Below are positions 52,401 through 60,961 of a stretch of DNA of 64,000 nucleotides, one piece after another. The DNA lies in assembly GCA_964399165.1 (NCBI GenBank), contig CAYNPO010000014.1, positions 29,391 to 93,390 on the forward strand, given 5' to 3'. This DNA is from UBA6144 sp964399165. GTDB lineage: Bacteria > Bdellovibrionota > Bacteriovoracia > Bacteriovoracales > Bacteriovoracaceae. Every line of letters starts with the position of its first letter. Within the stretch, counting starts at the first letter, position 1. The translations under genes and the position numbers were made by a program. The notes under the pieces were generated by a model. That model saw only the letters and a program-made list of their open reading frames with translations. It was not told the DNA's origin and did no database searches.

Positions 52401-53188
52401 CTTTCGAGCGCCGGGGACTCAAGGGTGAGGTGGTGCACGCGGTGGCCGTGTCCCTGTACCGCAACGCCTTGGCGCTGCCGGGGGTGCGTGTGATCTTCCA
52501 GAATCCCGACGACCGCGCCTACTTCGTGGACCACCACATGGTGGAGGAGCACAAGACGGTGATGATCCGCGGTTCCGGCGTGGACATGCAGAAGTTCGCG
52601 CCCACGCCCATGCCCGAGAATCCCGTGCCGGTGGTGCTGTTCGTGGGGCGCCTCCTCTGGAGCAAGGGGCTCCAACACCTGGTGGACGCAGGCAAGAAGC
52701 TGCGGGAAGAGGGTTTGGACTTCCGCCTGGTCATGGTGGGGGAGCCCGATGAGCGCAATCCCGAGGCGGTTTCGCCCGAGGTGCTGAAGAAGTGGAACGC
52801 CAAAGGCTGGGTCGAGTGGGTGGGTCGCCAGAGCGACATGCCCAAGTTCTACCGCGCAGCCGACATTGTGTGCTTACCCACGGTGTACCGAGAAGGCTTA
52901 CCGCTGACACTCCTCGAAGCCGCTTCCATCGGACGTCCCTTGGTATCCACCGACATTCCCGGCTGCCGGGAAGTGGTGAGAAACGGCATGAACGGGATCC
53001 TGGTAAGGCCCGCGGATGTGGACGATCTCGCCTCGGCCCTGCGGACGCTTTTGACCAACCCGCAGTTGCGGCAGCGCTATGGCGAGGCCTCCAGTGCCAT
53101 GGTGGCGGCTGAGTTCTCCTCGGAACACGTGGGACGCCAGCTCACGGAGTTGTATGAATCCCTCTTTGATGACGCCTTGCAGAGATGA
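49487..53188 (+). CDS. 1233-residue fusion: GT4 domain, polytopic membrane domain, GT4 domain
   Basis: One uninterrupted reading frame with three parts. Residues about 1-405 are a WbuB-like GT4 (INQTAGSPHHGMVYRNYYVAR, then VYAGSLGIANNLDQLLQAAG and SPNKLFDYMAASLPVL). Residues about 415-850 hold some ten membrane segments, with the loops FPGGNFPGGAMGLTYKLTG and MVYPHKDAFLVPG; the function of this part is unclear. Residues about 860-1233 are a second GT4 domain (HVACPDFGHAAKIRELGF, NLVNGLGYAFERRG, VLFVGRLLWSKGLQHL, REGLPLTLLEAASIGRPLV). The ATG forms ATGA with wbpI. Either single protein for two successive sugar additions with a membrane step, or a natural fusion of three neighbours; no stop or frameshift is seen at the joins. 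Confidence 0.87.
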   Translation: MTRKTFWIINQTAGSPHHGMVYRNYYVAREWVKQGHRAVIISGSFFHNFHTLPKTTGLFTHEVIDGIDYWWVRMPRYSQSRSFGRLFSIFLFPLLLLFFPFWRLPKPETVIVSGPPHVPILNAWFWSRWFGATLVYEVRDIWPLTIVKLGRVSPHHPVIMLLSLLERLAYMLSDRVVSVLALAWRHFQSRGMAAGKFAYLPNGVSVDDSPVVASDTADKMAELARGKFVVVYAGSLGIANNLDQLLQAAGLLKTDPRFHFVLVGDGPHRAKLEAAARSLGNVSMFPPVSKREIPAILSRAHVGYVGLMKTDLFRHGVSPNKLFDYMAASLPVLMAIDTEDDIVGNAGCGETVASCEPKDIAAALTRLADLPETELRGRGAAGRNYLERHHTYPSLAADYVRIAEEGRRPGEVEPRWVVSPFWLGFWGVMALGSLVHFLFPALWPHLFTDGITNFLSDPHDYHRQALALAQGSWADFTLFPGGNFPGGAMGLTYKLTGIHRPWVFLPVLGALAGLTIRALASCLDVLGVRGRWWPWILGLFMTVTPTSFSWMVYPHKDAFLVPGCCVLLWTLLAVTFRRIRIRHVLSLGLGCFLVFSNKSYFAELLLAGSVLALPFVWKHPATILGRWGRMAFWAVVLGVFAAVALEAPKYSDDGMASRKATPAVTQATTPRHEKTAAEWKGLPGWGFLDRAFKPLVYTRERFLSQRSGGATNFLPDIHLEGTLDALVFVPRALQLALLEPVPWRSNGNQGGAKGLLFLLVKLEMLLVYALLLALLWNPTALVRPHVAICLAIALPFLLALGFAAPNIGAINRYRFPFLLMVKLAGFSALWAADRRRWPGRLLMWVDPPADVRPRRRLLFLVPDDATFIIQRLVMAQAAQRAGYDVHVACPDFGHAAKIRELGFTHHEVDLNRGGLNPFADAAAFVRLVFFLARLRPDLLHNVSIKPVIYGSTAGTVVGLPRIVNLVNGLGYAFERRGLKGEVVHAVAVSLYRNALALPGVRVIFQNPDDRAYFVDHHMVEEHKTVMIRGSGVDMQKFAPTPMPENPVPVVLFVGRLLWSKGLQHLVDAGKKLREEGLDFRLVMVGEPDERNPEAVSPEVLKKWNAKGWVEWVGRQSDMPKFYRAADIVCLPTVYREGLPLTLLEAASIGRPLVSTDIPGCREVVRNGMNGILVRPADVDDLASALRTLLTNPQLRQRYGEASSAMVAAEFSSEHVGRQLTELYESLFDDALQR

Positions 53189-53202
53189 TAGATTGAAGCG
53201 TC

Positions 53203-54267
53203 ATGTTGAACTATCCCCTGAGCTTTCTGACCGCGTTCGGGATCACCTTCTTCGCCATCCCGAGCATCATCCGGGTGGCGGAGATCAAGAACCTCTACGA
53301 CGTCCCTGATGAGCGCAAGCACCATGCCCGCAGCGTGCCCACCCTGGGGGGGATGGGGATCTTCGCGGGTCTCCTCTTCTCCCTGACCTTCTGGACCAAC
53401 CAGGCCCAGATCGTGGAGCTCCAGTACATCATCTCGGCCCTCTTGATCCTGTTCTTCATGGGCATCAAGGACGACATGGTGGACTTGCGGGCCTGGAAGA
53501 AGCTCATGGGCCAAATCGTCGCCGCCGCCATCCTGGTGGAGTGCGCGAACGTGCGCCTCACCACCTTCTACGGGCTCTTCGGCGTGGACGACATCCCGGC
53601 CTGGGCCGGATGGGTCCTCACCACCTTCACCTGCGTGGTCATCACCAACGCCTTCAACCTGGTGGACGGCATCGACTGCCTGGCGGGAAGCCTGGGCGTG
53701 GTGGGCTGCGCTGCCTTCGGCCTGTGGTTCTACTTCCTGGGCATGACCCAGTACACGATCCTCTGCTGCGCCCTCGCCGGCGCCGTGTGCGCCTTCCTGT
53801 GGTTCAACCGCACCCCCGCCCGCGTCTTCATGGGGGACACCGGCTCCATGCTCATCGGCTTCGTCATGTCGCTCCTGGCGGTGAAGTTCATTGAGTCCGT
53901 GCGCGTGTTGCCCCGGGACCACGCCTACAAGATTCTCTCGGTGCCCGTGTTCACCTGTGGGATCCTGGTGGTCCCTTTGTTCGACACCCTCCGGGTTTTC
54001 ACCATCCGCATGCTGGCGGGTAAGTCGCCCTTCTCCCCGGACCGTAACCACGTCCACCACCTGTTGGTGGACCTGGGGCTCACGCACATGCGCGCCACCG
54101 CCGTGCTGGTGGTGTTCACCGTCCTGACCATCTTCACGCTCTTCAAGCTCCAAGGCACCCCCGCTGAGTTGCTCTTGGGCGGGCTTGTGGTGATCCCCAC
54201 CACCTTGGCCGCCATCCTCTCCCGCGCCCGCGACCGCCGGCGCGCCTTGCAAGGGGCCCGCGCATGA
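53203..54267 (+). CDS. Polyprenyl-phosphate sugar-1-phosphate transferase (WecA/WbpL-like, MraY family)
   Basis: A 354-residue protein with about ten membrane helices. The catalytic aspartates appear in FFMGIKDDMVD and NAFNLVDGIDCLAG; GDTGSM and the cytoplasmic HH-containing loop SPDRNHVHHLL follow the family order. It transfers a sugar-1-phosphate (often GlcNAc or FucNAc) to undecaprenyl phosphate and so starts repeat-unit synthesis at the inner membrane. It follows the fusion gene by 14 bp and overlaps the methyltransferase by ATGA. It may start the glycan of this locus (inference). Confidence 0.9.
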   Translation: MLNYPLSFLTAFGITFFAIPSIIRVAEIKNLYDVPDERKHHARSVPTLGGMGIFAGLLFSLTFWTNQAQIVELQYIISALLILFFMGIKDDMVDLRAWKKLMGQIVAAAILVECANVRLTTFYGLFGVDDIPAWAGWVLTTFTCVVITNAFNLVDGIDCLAGSLGVVGCAAFGLWFYFLGMTQYTILCCALAGAVCAFLWFNRTPARVFMGDTGSMLIGFVMSLLAVKFIESVRVLPRDHAYKILSVPVFTCGILVVPLFDTLRVFTIRMLAGKSPFSPDRNHVHHLLVDLGLTHMRATAVLVVFTVLTIFTLFKLQGTPAELLLGGLVVIPTTLAAILSRARDRRRALQGARA

Positions 54268-54983
54268 ACCGCCACGACGTCCAGTGGACCCCGGACAAGA
54301 TCAAGGGCTTCTGGGACTACATCGCCGGCAACCCGGCCCTCTCCCGCATGTACTTCACCCTGGAAGTGGGGAAGGGCGTCGCCCGGGACGTCGCCCACAC
54401 CTTGGACCTGCGGGGCAAAGAGGTGCTGGATTTCGGGGCCGGCCCCGGCAACCTCTTCCTGCCTTTGGCAGGCTCCATCCCGGGCCTGCGCTACCACGGC
54501 GCCGATTTCTCCTCGGGCTCCGTGGAGGAAATGCGCCGCCGCTTCACCGGGCACGCCTCCTTCGCCGGCGCCCACGTCATCGACGGCTTCCCGTCCTCCA
54601 TCCCCGGCAGCTACGACGCCATCGTGTGCTGTGAGGTGGTGGAGCACCTGGACGACGCGACTTTGCAGAACGTCTTCCGCGAGTTCGCTCGCCTGATCAA
54701 ACCTGGTGGCACCCTCTACCTCACCACGCCCAACGACGAGGACCTGGAGGAGAGCAAGGTCATGTGTCCTGACTGCGGTGGCGTCTTCCACCGCTGGCAG
54801 CACCAGCGCAGCTGGCGCGGCGAGGCTCTAACCCAGGCCCTGGCCCCCCACGGTTTCAAAGTGCGTTTGGTGGAAGAGCTCACCTACGCCAACCGCCCCT
54901 TCCTGGGCGGCCTCAAGACGGCGGCGAAGCGGGCCATGGGGCGCAAGGCCCCGAGCCTCAAATGGGTCGGCGTTAAGGCCTAA
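54264..54983 (+). CDS. Class I SAM-dependent methyltransferase
   Basis: A 239-residue methyltransferase. VLDFGAGPGNLFLPLAG is motif I, YHGADFSSGSVEEM the acidic loop, YDAIVCCEVVEHLDDATLQNVFREFARLIKPGGTLYLTTP the remaining core. CPDCGG in the C-terminal part resembles half of a zinc site. It begins at ATGA with the sugar-phosphate transferase and ends 2 bp from the convergent flippase gene. Acceptor unknown. Confidence 0.86.
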   Translation: MNRHDVQWTPDKIKGFWDYIAGNPALSRMYFTLEVGKGVARDVAHTLDLRGKEVLDFGAGPGNLFLPLAGSIPGLRYHGADFSSGSVEEMRRRFTGHASFAGAHVIDGFPSSIPGSYDAIVCCEVVEHLDDATLQNVFREFARLIKPGGTLYLTTPNDEDLEESKVMCPDCGGVFHRWQHQRSWRGEALTQALAPHGFKVRLVEELTYANRPFLGGLKTAAKRAMGRKAPSLKWVGVKA

Positions 54984-54985
54984 GC

Positions 54986-56212
54986 CTAAATGTCCCGGGA
55001 GTTCCTCAGCACCGCCCAGTGGGTGGCGCCGTAGATGCCGTACACGCCCGTCGCCCAGGCCAAAAGCAAGGCGGGGGTAGGGGCGGACACGAATACCAGC
55101 GGGCCGAGCCAGAGCAGCGTGCCGAAGCAGAACTCCGCGCGCACCAGGTACCGGTAGCGGTTGGATGCCACGAACAGGTTGGTGAGGAAGAACTGGTTCC
55201 CCCGCACGGCCTCGAAGAGCGCTACCCATGGCAGGAGCGCGTCCAACTCCTGGAAGCGGTCGCTGAAAAGCAGCGTTGAGAGGGAAAAGCCTGGGACGAG
55301 GGGCGAGAGGGCGATGCCTCCCAGGAACAACGCCTGGATCAGATTATACCCGCGCAGCAGCTTGCGCCGCTCGGCCAGATCGGCCTTGGCGAAGCTTGGC
55401 AGGTAGAACGAGGAGTTGAGGAAGCTCATGAGCGCGCTCACGATGGCCGCGGTCTTGAGGCAGGCTTCCCACAGGCCCGCGGCCTCCGTGTCGCCGGAAG
55501 CGAGTAGATGCGCTCGCAGGATGTAGAGGGCCAAGGGAAAGCCTGCCAGCATGAGAATGGTGTTGGTGCCATGGGAGAGCAGGACTTTTCGCAAGTCGAA
55601 ATCCCGTGGCGCTTTCCAGGCCCGACCCAAGGCATGGCGATAGTGCCAGGCGAGCATGAGAAACTGGGGCACGAAGGCCATGAGCAGAGCATGGATGGCC
55701 AAATCTAAATCGCCTGTGCTCACGGCCAGCCAGGTGGCGAGAAGTGTAGCGAGGGCCCCCGCCAGTTGCACCAATCCTGAGAGCACGTGGCGCTTTTCGC
55801 CATTGGCGAGGTTCGTCAGGTTCACTGTTTGGGCAATGAGCGGAGTGAGCAGGATGGCAATGGGCAACACGCCACCCGGGGAAACGGCCTGGAAGCGCTC
55901 CAAGGTCCCCGTGACCAGCAACAGGCCCAGGGTCAGCATGGTGAGGACGCAGAAAGCCAGGGCGAGGCGAGTGAACTCGTGGACCAAGGTAGCCTGGCCC
56001 TCGCTGCCCGGGCGGCGGGCCGATTCGATGATGATGCCGTTGTGGATAGAGCCGTTGGCCAGTCCATGGGAGATCACGAAGAAACTCTGCCAGAAGCCAT
56101 AGGCGGCGAGTCCCTGAGGACCGAAGCGGGAGGAAATCAGTTTATTGACCAGGACGGTCAAAACACCTTTTGAAAAAATGGTTTGAAAGGCCCAGAATAT
56201 CCTGAAGAGCAC
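54986..56212 (-). CDS. Wzx-type O-antigen flippase (MOP/PST superfamily)
   Basis: A 408-residue membrane protein with about twelve hydrophobic segments. FSKGVLTVLVNKLISSRFGPQGLAAYGFWQSFF opens as in Wzx flippases, and LVQLAGALATLLATWLAVS with LYILRAHLLASGD follow. The likely start is GTG 56212, preceded by GGGGGAAA; readings extending to 56359 would overlap the divergent glycosyltransferase gene. It would move undecaprenyl-linked repeat units to the periplasm. A second Wzx lies at 60958. Confidence 0.85.
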   Translation of the reverse strand: MLFRIFWAFQTIFSKGVLTVLVNKLISSRFGPQGLAAYGFWQSFFVISHGLANGSIHNGIIIESARRPGSEGQATLVHEFTRLALAFCVLTMLTLGLLLVTGTLERFQAVSPGGVLPIAILLTPLIAQTVNLTNLANGEKRHVLSGLVQLAGALATLLATWLAVSTGDLDLAIHALLMAFVPQFLMLAWHYRHALGRAWKAPRDFDLRKVLLSHGTNTILMLAGFPLALYILRAHLLASGDTEAAGLWEACLKTAAIVSALMSFLNSSFYLPSFAKADLAERRKLLRGYNLIQALFLGGIALSPLVPGFSLSTLLFSDRFQELDALLPWVALFEAVRGNQFFLTNLFVASNRYRYLVRAEFCFGTLLWLGPLVFVSAPTPALLLAWATGVYGIYGATHWAVLRNSRDI

Positions 56213-56249
56213 CCGTTTCCCCCGTCTTCCACAATACGGTATCCCCAGT
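56213..56249. promoter_or_regulatory. Divergent intergenic region with small inverted repeat
   Basis: These 37 bp separate a flippase and a glycosyltransferase gene. The 9-base inverted repeat ATAC-G-GTAT (56234-56242) may be an operator or overlap a -10 region. GGGGGAAA serves the flippase as ribosome site. No complete promoter could be placed. Confidence 0.25.
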
Positions 56250-57332
56250 ATGGCGCCAAGCGCGAACCATCTCATCAACTCGTTGGACCTGGGCGGTGCT
56301 GAACGCATGCTGGTGAAGCTCGCCGGCGAGGCCCAGCGGAGTGGGGAGAAGCACGGCATTTACACCATCAAAGCCGTGGGTGCCCTGGAGGCCCAGGCCC
56401 GGGCGGTGGCGGACACGCAGCGGCTTTCGCTGAAAGGCCTGTGGACTCTACTTCAATCCGAGCGCCCCTTGGTGTGCTGGATGTACCATTCCTGTTTGGT
56501 CGGGGCCTTGCTGAAGTTGGTATGCCCTCGTCTCAAGTTGGTATGGAACGTCCGATGCTCCCTGCATGACATCCAAAACGAAAAGCGTACCACTCGCTGG
56601 GTGATCCGCTTGCTGGGGCGCCTGCGCTTTCTTCCCGACGCCGTGATTTTCAACTCCCACGCAGCACGCGGGCAGCATCCTGAGTTTTGTGGCGGAAACG
56701 CCAAGGTGGGCGTGATCCCCAACGGTTTCGACCCCGGGGCCTTCCGCCGGGATCCCGCGAAACGTGCCGAGTGGCGCGCCCGCTGGAAAGTGGAGGAGGG
56801 TCACACGGTGGTCGGCTTGGTGGCCCGGGTGCACCCCATGAAAGGTCACGACGTGCTCGCGGAGGCCCTGCGCGGTTTGCCCGACGACGTGAAGGTGGTC
56901 TTTGCCGGCGAAGGAACCCAGAGCACCACCTTCCGGCATTGGATCCACCAGCAAGGGATCGCGGGGCGCGCCCAAGGTTTGGGCCCGCTGGACGATGTGC
57001 CCGGCGTGCTTTCAGCTTTGGACTTGTTGGTCATTCCCTCACTCTGGGGCGAAGGATTTCCCAACGTTCTTGGTGAGGCTATGGCCTGCGAAACCGCCTG
57101 CCTGGTGAGCGACGTGGGCGATAGCGCACGGATTCTGGAGGAGCCCTCCTGGGTGGTGCCTCGCGGGGACGCCCGCGCCTTGGCCCAAGGCATTTCCCGC
57201 TTGAGCGCGATGTCCGCCGGAGAACGTGCCCAGCTCGGCTCCATGCTGCGCAAACGCGTTGAGGCCAACTATTCCCTTCCCGCGGTGTACGGGCGCTTCG
57301 CCCGGTTCCTGGAGAGCGTATGTGCGGGTTGA
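56250..57332 (+). CDS. Glycosyltransferase family 4 protein
   Basis: A 360-residue GT-B transferase. LINSLDLGGAERMLVKLA is the canonical N-terminal loop, VIFNSHAARGQH and VIPNGFDPGAFRRD mark the hinge, VGLVARVHPMKGHDVLAEAL, VFAGEG and PSLWGEGFPNVLGEAMACETACLV the donor-binding E-x7-E. Its 3' end overlaps the following AsnB-type gene by 13 bp. Sugar specificity unknown. Confidence 0.88.
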   Translation: MAPSANHLINSLDLGGAERMLVKLAGEAQRSGEKHGIYTIKAVGALEAQARAVADTQRLSLKGLWTLLQSERPLVCWMYHSCLVGALLKLVCPRLKLVWNVRCSLHDIQNEKRTTRWVIRLLGRLRFLPDAVIFNSHAARGQHPEFCGGNAKVGVIPNGFDPGAFRRDPAKRAEWRARWKVEEGHTVVGLVARVHPMKGHDVLAEALRGLPDDVKVVFAGEGTQSTTFRHWIHQQGIAGRAQGLGPLDDVPGVLSALDLLVIPSLWGEGFPNVLGEAMACETACLVSDVGDSARILEEPSWVVPRGDARALAQGISRLSAMSAGERAQLGSMLRKRVEANYSLPAVYGRFARFLESVCAG

Positions 57333-59164
57333 TGGGGTTGATATCCTCCCGGGCCGTTGATCTCAGCGCGTCGCTTGAGGCCATCGCCCACCGGGGCCCC
57401 GACGCCCGTGGCAGCTTCGGCGAAGCTAGCCTTCCCGTGCATTTGGGCCACGTACGTTTGTCCATCCTGGATCTCTCCGAAAGCGGCTCCCAACCCATGA
57501 CGTCCCATGAAGGACGATGGGTGACGGTATTTAACGGCGAGATTTACAACCATCTCGACCTGAGGAAGGCGTTGCCTGGACGCAAATGGCGCGGACACTC
57601 GGACACGGAAACCCTCCTGGAAGCCTGCGCCGAGTGGGGTGTGCCCATGGCGCTGGAGCGGCTTCACGGCATGTTCGCGCTGGCCTTGCTGGACCGCCAG
57701 GAGCGCGCCCTATGGCTGGCCCGGGACCGCTTCGGCGAAAAGCCCTTGTATGTGCTCTCACGTGGGAACGAGTTGGGTTTTGCCTCCGAACTGGGTGCAT
57801 TGAAGCCGTTTTTCCCCCTGGAAGTGGACCGCGATGCCTTGGCCGATTACATGCGCTATGGTTACGTGCCCAACCCGCGCAGCATCTGGAAGGGGTGCTC
57901 GAAGTTTCCTGCTGGCCACTACGTGAAATTGCCCGTGGATTCCCCCCGGTGGGATCCTTCCTTGTGCCGCCCTTATTGGAACTTCGATCCCCGTTCCTCC
58001 TCGACCGACACCGGTGATGAGAAAACCTTGGCCCGCTTCTCCGAACTCCTCGACGCCTCCGTCGGGCGCCAGATGCTCTCCGATGTGCCCTTGGGCGCCT
58101 TCCTCTCCGGCGGCGTGGATTCCACCCTGGTGGTTTCCTCCATGGTCCGCGCGGGCAAGGGCCCCGTGCGCACCTTCACCATGGGCATTGATGGCATGCC
58201 GGCGGACGAAGCCGCCTGGGCCGGGAGAATCGCCAAGCACCTGGGGACCGAACATCATGAGTTCCGAGTCACCCCCAAGGCCGTGCTGGATCATGTGGAG
58301 GCTGCCAACGCCGCTTACGACGAGCCGTTCGGCGATCCATCACAGGTTCCCACTTGGCTGGTGGCGCGGATGGCGCGGCAGCATGTGACGGTGTGTCTCT
58401 CCGGGGACGCCGGGGACGAAGTCTTCGGTGGCTACGCCAATTACGCGCGCGCGGAGAAACTCCGGGCCACGGGCCAGTTTGTGCCCGCGGGTTTAGCGGG
58501 TGCTTTGTCGGGCTCGGGTCTTTGGGATCGGATCAATCCTTGGATGGGGGAGTATGCGGGCCACAAGATCCGCCGCGTGCTCGAAGTTTGGGCCCACAAG
58601 GACTATGCGGGACAATTCGACGCTTTGTCGGCCCAGTCACGGCAGAATCCGGTGCTCGGGGGCGTCGTTTCTCCCGTCACCCCTTGGGCACGCCAGGACC
58701 GCCTGGGTGCCCAATGGGCGGACATCAAACGCTACCTGCCCGACGACATCTTGGTGAAAGTGGACCGGGCCAGTATGGCCCACGGGCTGGAGTGCCGCGT
58801 GCCACTGCTGGATCCCACCTTGTTCGAGTGGGCCTGGCAGTTGCCGGACCGTTACAAAGTGCGTGGAGGCGAGGCCAAATGGCTCATGAAGGAACTCCTA
58901 CGCCGGCGTTTACCGCGGGAGTTAGTGGATCGCCCTAAGCAGGGGTTCGGTTTGCCGCTGCAGCAGTGGTTGAAACATGACTTGAAAAACTGGGTGGGTG
59001 ACTTGCTCGATCCATCCACGCTCAAGCGCCAAGGCTATCTCGACGCCGACATGCTCACCCGCTGGCGCCGTCAGCACGAGCAAGGCACCCACGACCACAA
59101 GTACCCCCTATGGAGCGCGGTCTGCTTCCAGCTGTGGCTCAAGCGCCACGGGATGGGGGCCTGA
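57320..59164 (+). CDS. Glutamine-dependent asparagine synthase family amidotransferase (tandem copy 1)
   Basis: A 614-residue AsnB-type protein. MCGLMG exposes Cys2 of the glutaminase domain, AHRGPDARG and FNGEIYN follow; the synthetase domain has LSGGVDSTLV and LSGDAGDEVFGGYANY. It ends directly before a second AsnB-type gene, with no spacer. Probably amidates a uronic acid of the glycan (inference), as WbpS does in Pseudomonas O-antigen. The two tandem copies diverge enough that they may act on different sugars. Confidence 0.88.
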   Translation: MCGLMGLISSRAVDLSASLEAIAHRGPDARGSFGEASLPVHLGHVRLSILDLSESGSQPMTSHEGRWVTVFNGEIYNHLDLRKALPGRKWRGHSDTETLLEACAEWGVPMALERLHGMFALALLDRQERALWLARDRFGEKPLYVLSRGNELGFASELGALKPFFPLEVDRDALADYMRYGYVPNPRSIWKGCSKFPAGHYVKLPVDSPRWDPSLCRPYWNFDPRSSSTDTGDEKTLARFSELLDASVGRQMLSDVPLGAFLSGGVDSTLVVSSMVRAGKGPVRTFTMGIDGMPADEAAWAGRIAKHLGTEHHEFRVTPKAVLDHVEAANAAYDEPFGDPSQVPTWLVARMARQHVTVCLSGDAGDEVFGGYANYARAEKLRATGQFVPAGLAGALSGSGLWDRINPWMGEYAGHKIRRVLEVWAHKDYAGQFDALSAQSRQNPVLGGVVSPVTPWARQDRLGAQWADIKRYLPDDILVKVDRASMAHGLECRVPLLDPTLFEWAWQLPDRYKVRGGEAKWLMKELLRRRLPRELVDRPKQGFGLPLQQWLKHDLKNWVGDLLDPSTLKRQGYLDADMLTRWRRQHEQGTHDHKYPLWSAVCFQLWLKRHGMGA

Positions 59165-60961
59165 ATGTGCGGCATCGCAGGAGTGGTGGGAAGGGCCGAC
59201 GCCGAAACCCTCAAGAGGATGGGGGAGGCAATTCGCCATCGGGGCCCTGACGCCCACGGCGCGATGACTCTGGCTGAAGGGCAAGTCCATCTCGTCCACC
59301 GCCGCCTTTCCATCCTCGATCTTTCTCCCGCGGGTGCCCAGCCCATGTCGTCCCGGGACGGGCGCTGGTGCCTCAGCTTCAACGGGGAAATCTACAACGT
59401 CGAAGAACTCCGGGCTAGTTTGCCCGGCCCTTGGCGCGGGCACTCAGACACGGAAGTGCTGGTGGAGGCCATCGCCGCCTGGGGTGTGGCCCGGGCGCTC
59501 AAGGCCTGTGTGGGAATGTTCGCTCTGGCTGCCTACGACAAGAGTGAGCGGAAGCTTTTCCTCGCCCGGGACCGGATGGGGGAGAAACCACTTTATTACG
59601 GCACCTGCGGTAAGACCTTCCTGTTCGGATCTGAGCTGAGGGCCCTGCGCGCTCATCCGGACTTCCGGGGTGAAGTGGACAAGGATGCCCTGGCCGCGTA
59701 TTTCGCCCTCGTTTATGTCCCCGAACCCCTAAGCATTTACCGCGGCATCCGAAAACTTCCCGCGGCCCACTTCCTGGAAGTGGACGTCACGGGTCGGCAC
59801 GGGAACCCTGTTCCCTACTGGAACATGCGTGACGTGGTCCCCTTCACCGGCTCCCACAGAGAGGCAGTGGAGAGGCTGGAGAAACTCCTCGGGGACGCCG
59901 TGGCCAAGCAGATGGTGGCCGACGTTCCCTTGGGCGCTTTCCTTTCCGGCGGCATCGACTCCTCCGTCATCACCGCGCTCATGGCGGCCCGGGGAGACCG
60001 CGTGCGCACCTTCACCATCGGCTTCGACGAACCCGGGCATGACGAGTCGGGCCCGGCGGAGGCGGTGGCCAGGCACCTGAAGACCGACCATACGACGGTG
60101 CGCCTCACTGGCAAAGACGCTTTGGCGGAAGTCCCGGACCTCGCCCGCGTCTACGACGAGCCCTTCGCTGATTCCTCCCAGCTCCCCACCATCCTGGTCA
60201 CCCGCACCGCGCGCGCCCACGTGACCGTGGCCCTGAGCGGGGACGGGGCGGATGAGTTGTTCGGCGGCTACAACCGCCATGTGCTCTCATCCAAGATCAT
60301 GGGGATTCCCGGGATGCTGCGTTTTATGGGCAGCGCCGTTCTTCATGGCATGCCCGATGGTTTGCTCAATCGGGCTTCCGCCAAACGTGCGGCCCAGGTG
60401 CGTAAATTGGCTGGGGCGCTCGCTCAAGGCAGCTGGGCCGAACTCTACCGCTACTACATTTCCACCCCCGACCATGCCAGCGTGCTGCCCCTGCCGGACA
60501 CTCATGGGGTGGATGGCATGATGGAGCGGGATCTGCTCGAGTATTTGCCCGGCGACATCCTGACCAAGGTAGACCGCGCCTCCATGGCGGTCTCTTTGGA
60601 GGTACGCGCTCCTTTCCTGGATCACCGGGTGGTGGAGTTCGCGCGTTCCCTTCCGCTTTCCTCTAAAGTTCACGGGGGCGTTGGGAAATGCGTCCTGCGG
60701 GACGTGCTCGCGCGCCACGTGCCGCGCGCTCTCACGGATCGTCCCAAGAGCGGCTTCGAGGTCCCCCTGGACCGTTGGCTGCGGGGAGAGCTACGCCCCT
60801 GGGCGGAAGAGCTGCTGCGCCCGGAGAGTTTCTCCCACGGACTGTTCGACCCCACCCTCGCCTTACACCGCTGGCACGAACACCAGAAAGGCAAGGGCCT
60901 GTGGCACCACCAGTTGTGGGCCGTGCTGCAGTTCCAGCAGTGGTACCGGGAGTGGGCGTGA
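59165..60961 (+). CDS. Glutamine-dependent asparagine synthase family amidotransferase (tandem copy 2)
   Basis: A 598-residue paralogue of the preceding gene with MCGIAGVV, RHRGPDAHG, FNGEIYN, LSGGIDSSVI and LSGDGADELFGGYNRH. All active-site elements of both domains are kept. The TGA of copy 1 touches the ATG here, and the stop overlaps the flippase as GTGA. Amidation of uronic acids or of a peptide-like side group are both possible. Confidence 0.88.
   Translation: MCGIAGVVGRADAETLKRMGEAIRHRGPDAHGAMTLAEGQVHLVHRRLSILDLSPAGAQPMSSRDGRWCLSFNGEIYNVEELRASLPGPWRGHSDTEVLVEAIAAWGVARALKACVGMFALAAYDKSERKLFLARDRMGEKPLYYGTCGKTFLFGSELRALRAHPDFRGEVDKDALAAYFALVYVPEPLSIYRGIRKLPAAHFLEVDVTGRHGNPVPYWNMRDVVPFTGSHREAVERLEKLLGDAVAKQMVADVPLGAFLSGGIDSSVITALMAARGDRVRTFTIGFDEPGHDESGPAEAVARHLKTDHTTVRLTGKDALAEVPDLARVYDEPFADSSQLPTILVTRTARAHVTVALSGDGADELFGGYNRHVLSSKIMGIPGMLRFMGSAVLHGMPDGLLNRASAKRAAQVRKLAGALAQGSWAELYRYYISTPDHASVLPLPDTHGVDGMMERDLLEYLPGDILTKVDRASMAVSLEVRAPFLDHRVVEFARSLPLSSKVHGGVGKCVLRDVLARHVPRALTDRPKSGFEVPLDRWLRGELRPWAEELLRPESFSHGLFDPTLALHRWHEHQKGKGLWHHQLWAVLQFQQWYREWA

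Noticed and set aside
53077..54252. Minus-strand open frame of 391 codons
   Set aside because: Antisense to the sugar-phosphate transferase; very rich in Glu, Gly and His with no fold pattern.
60688..60957. N-terminal extension of the second flippase frame
   Set aside because: It lies over the active coding end of the amidotransferase; the GTG at 60958 gives a normal Wzx N-terminus.
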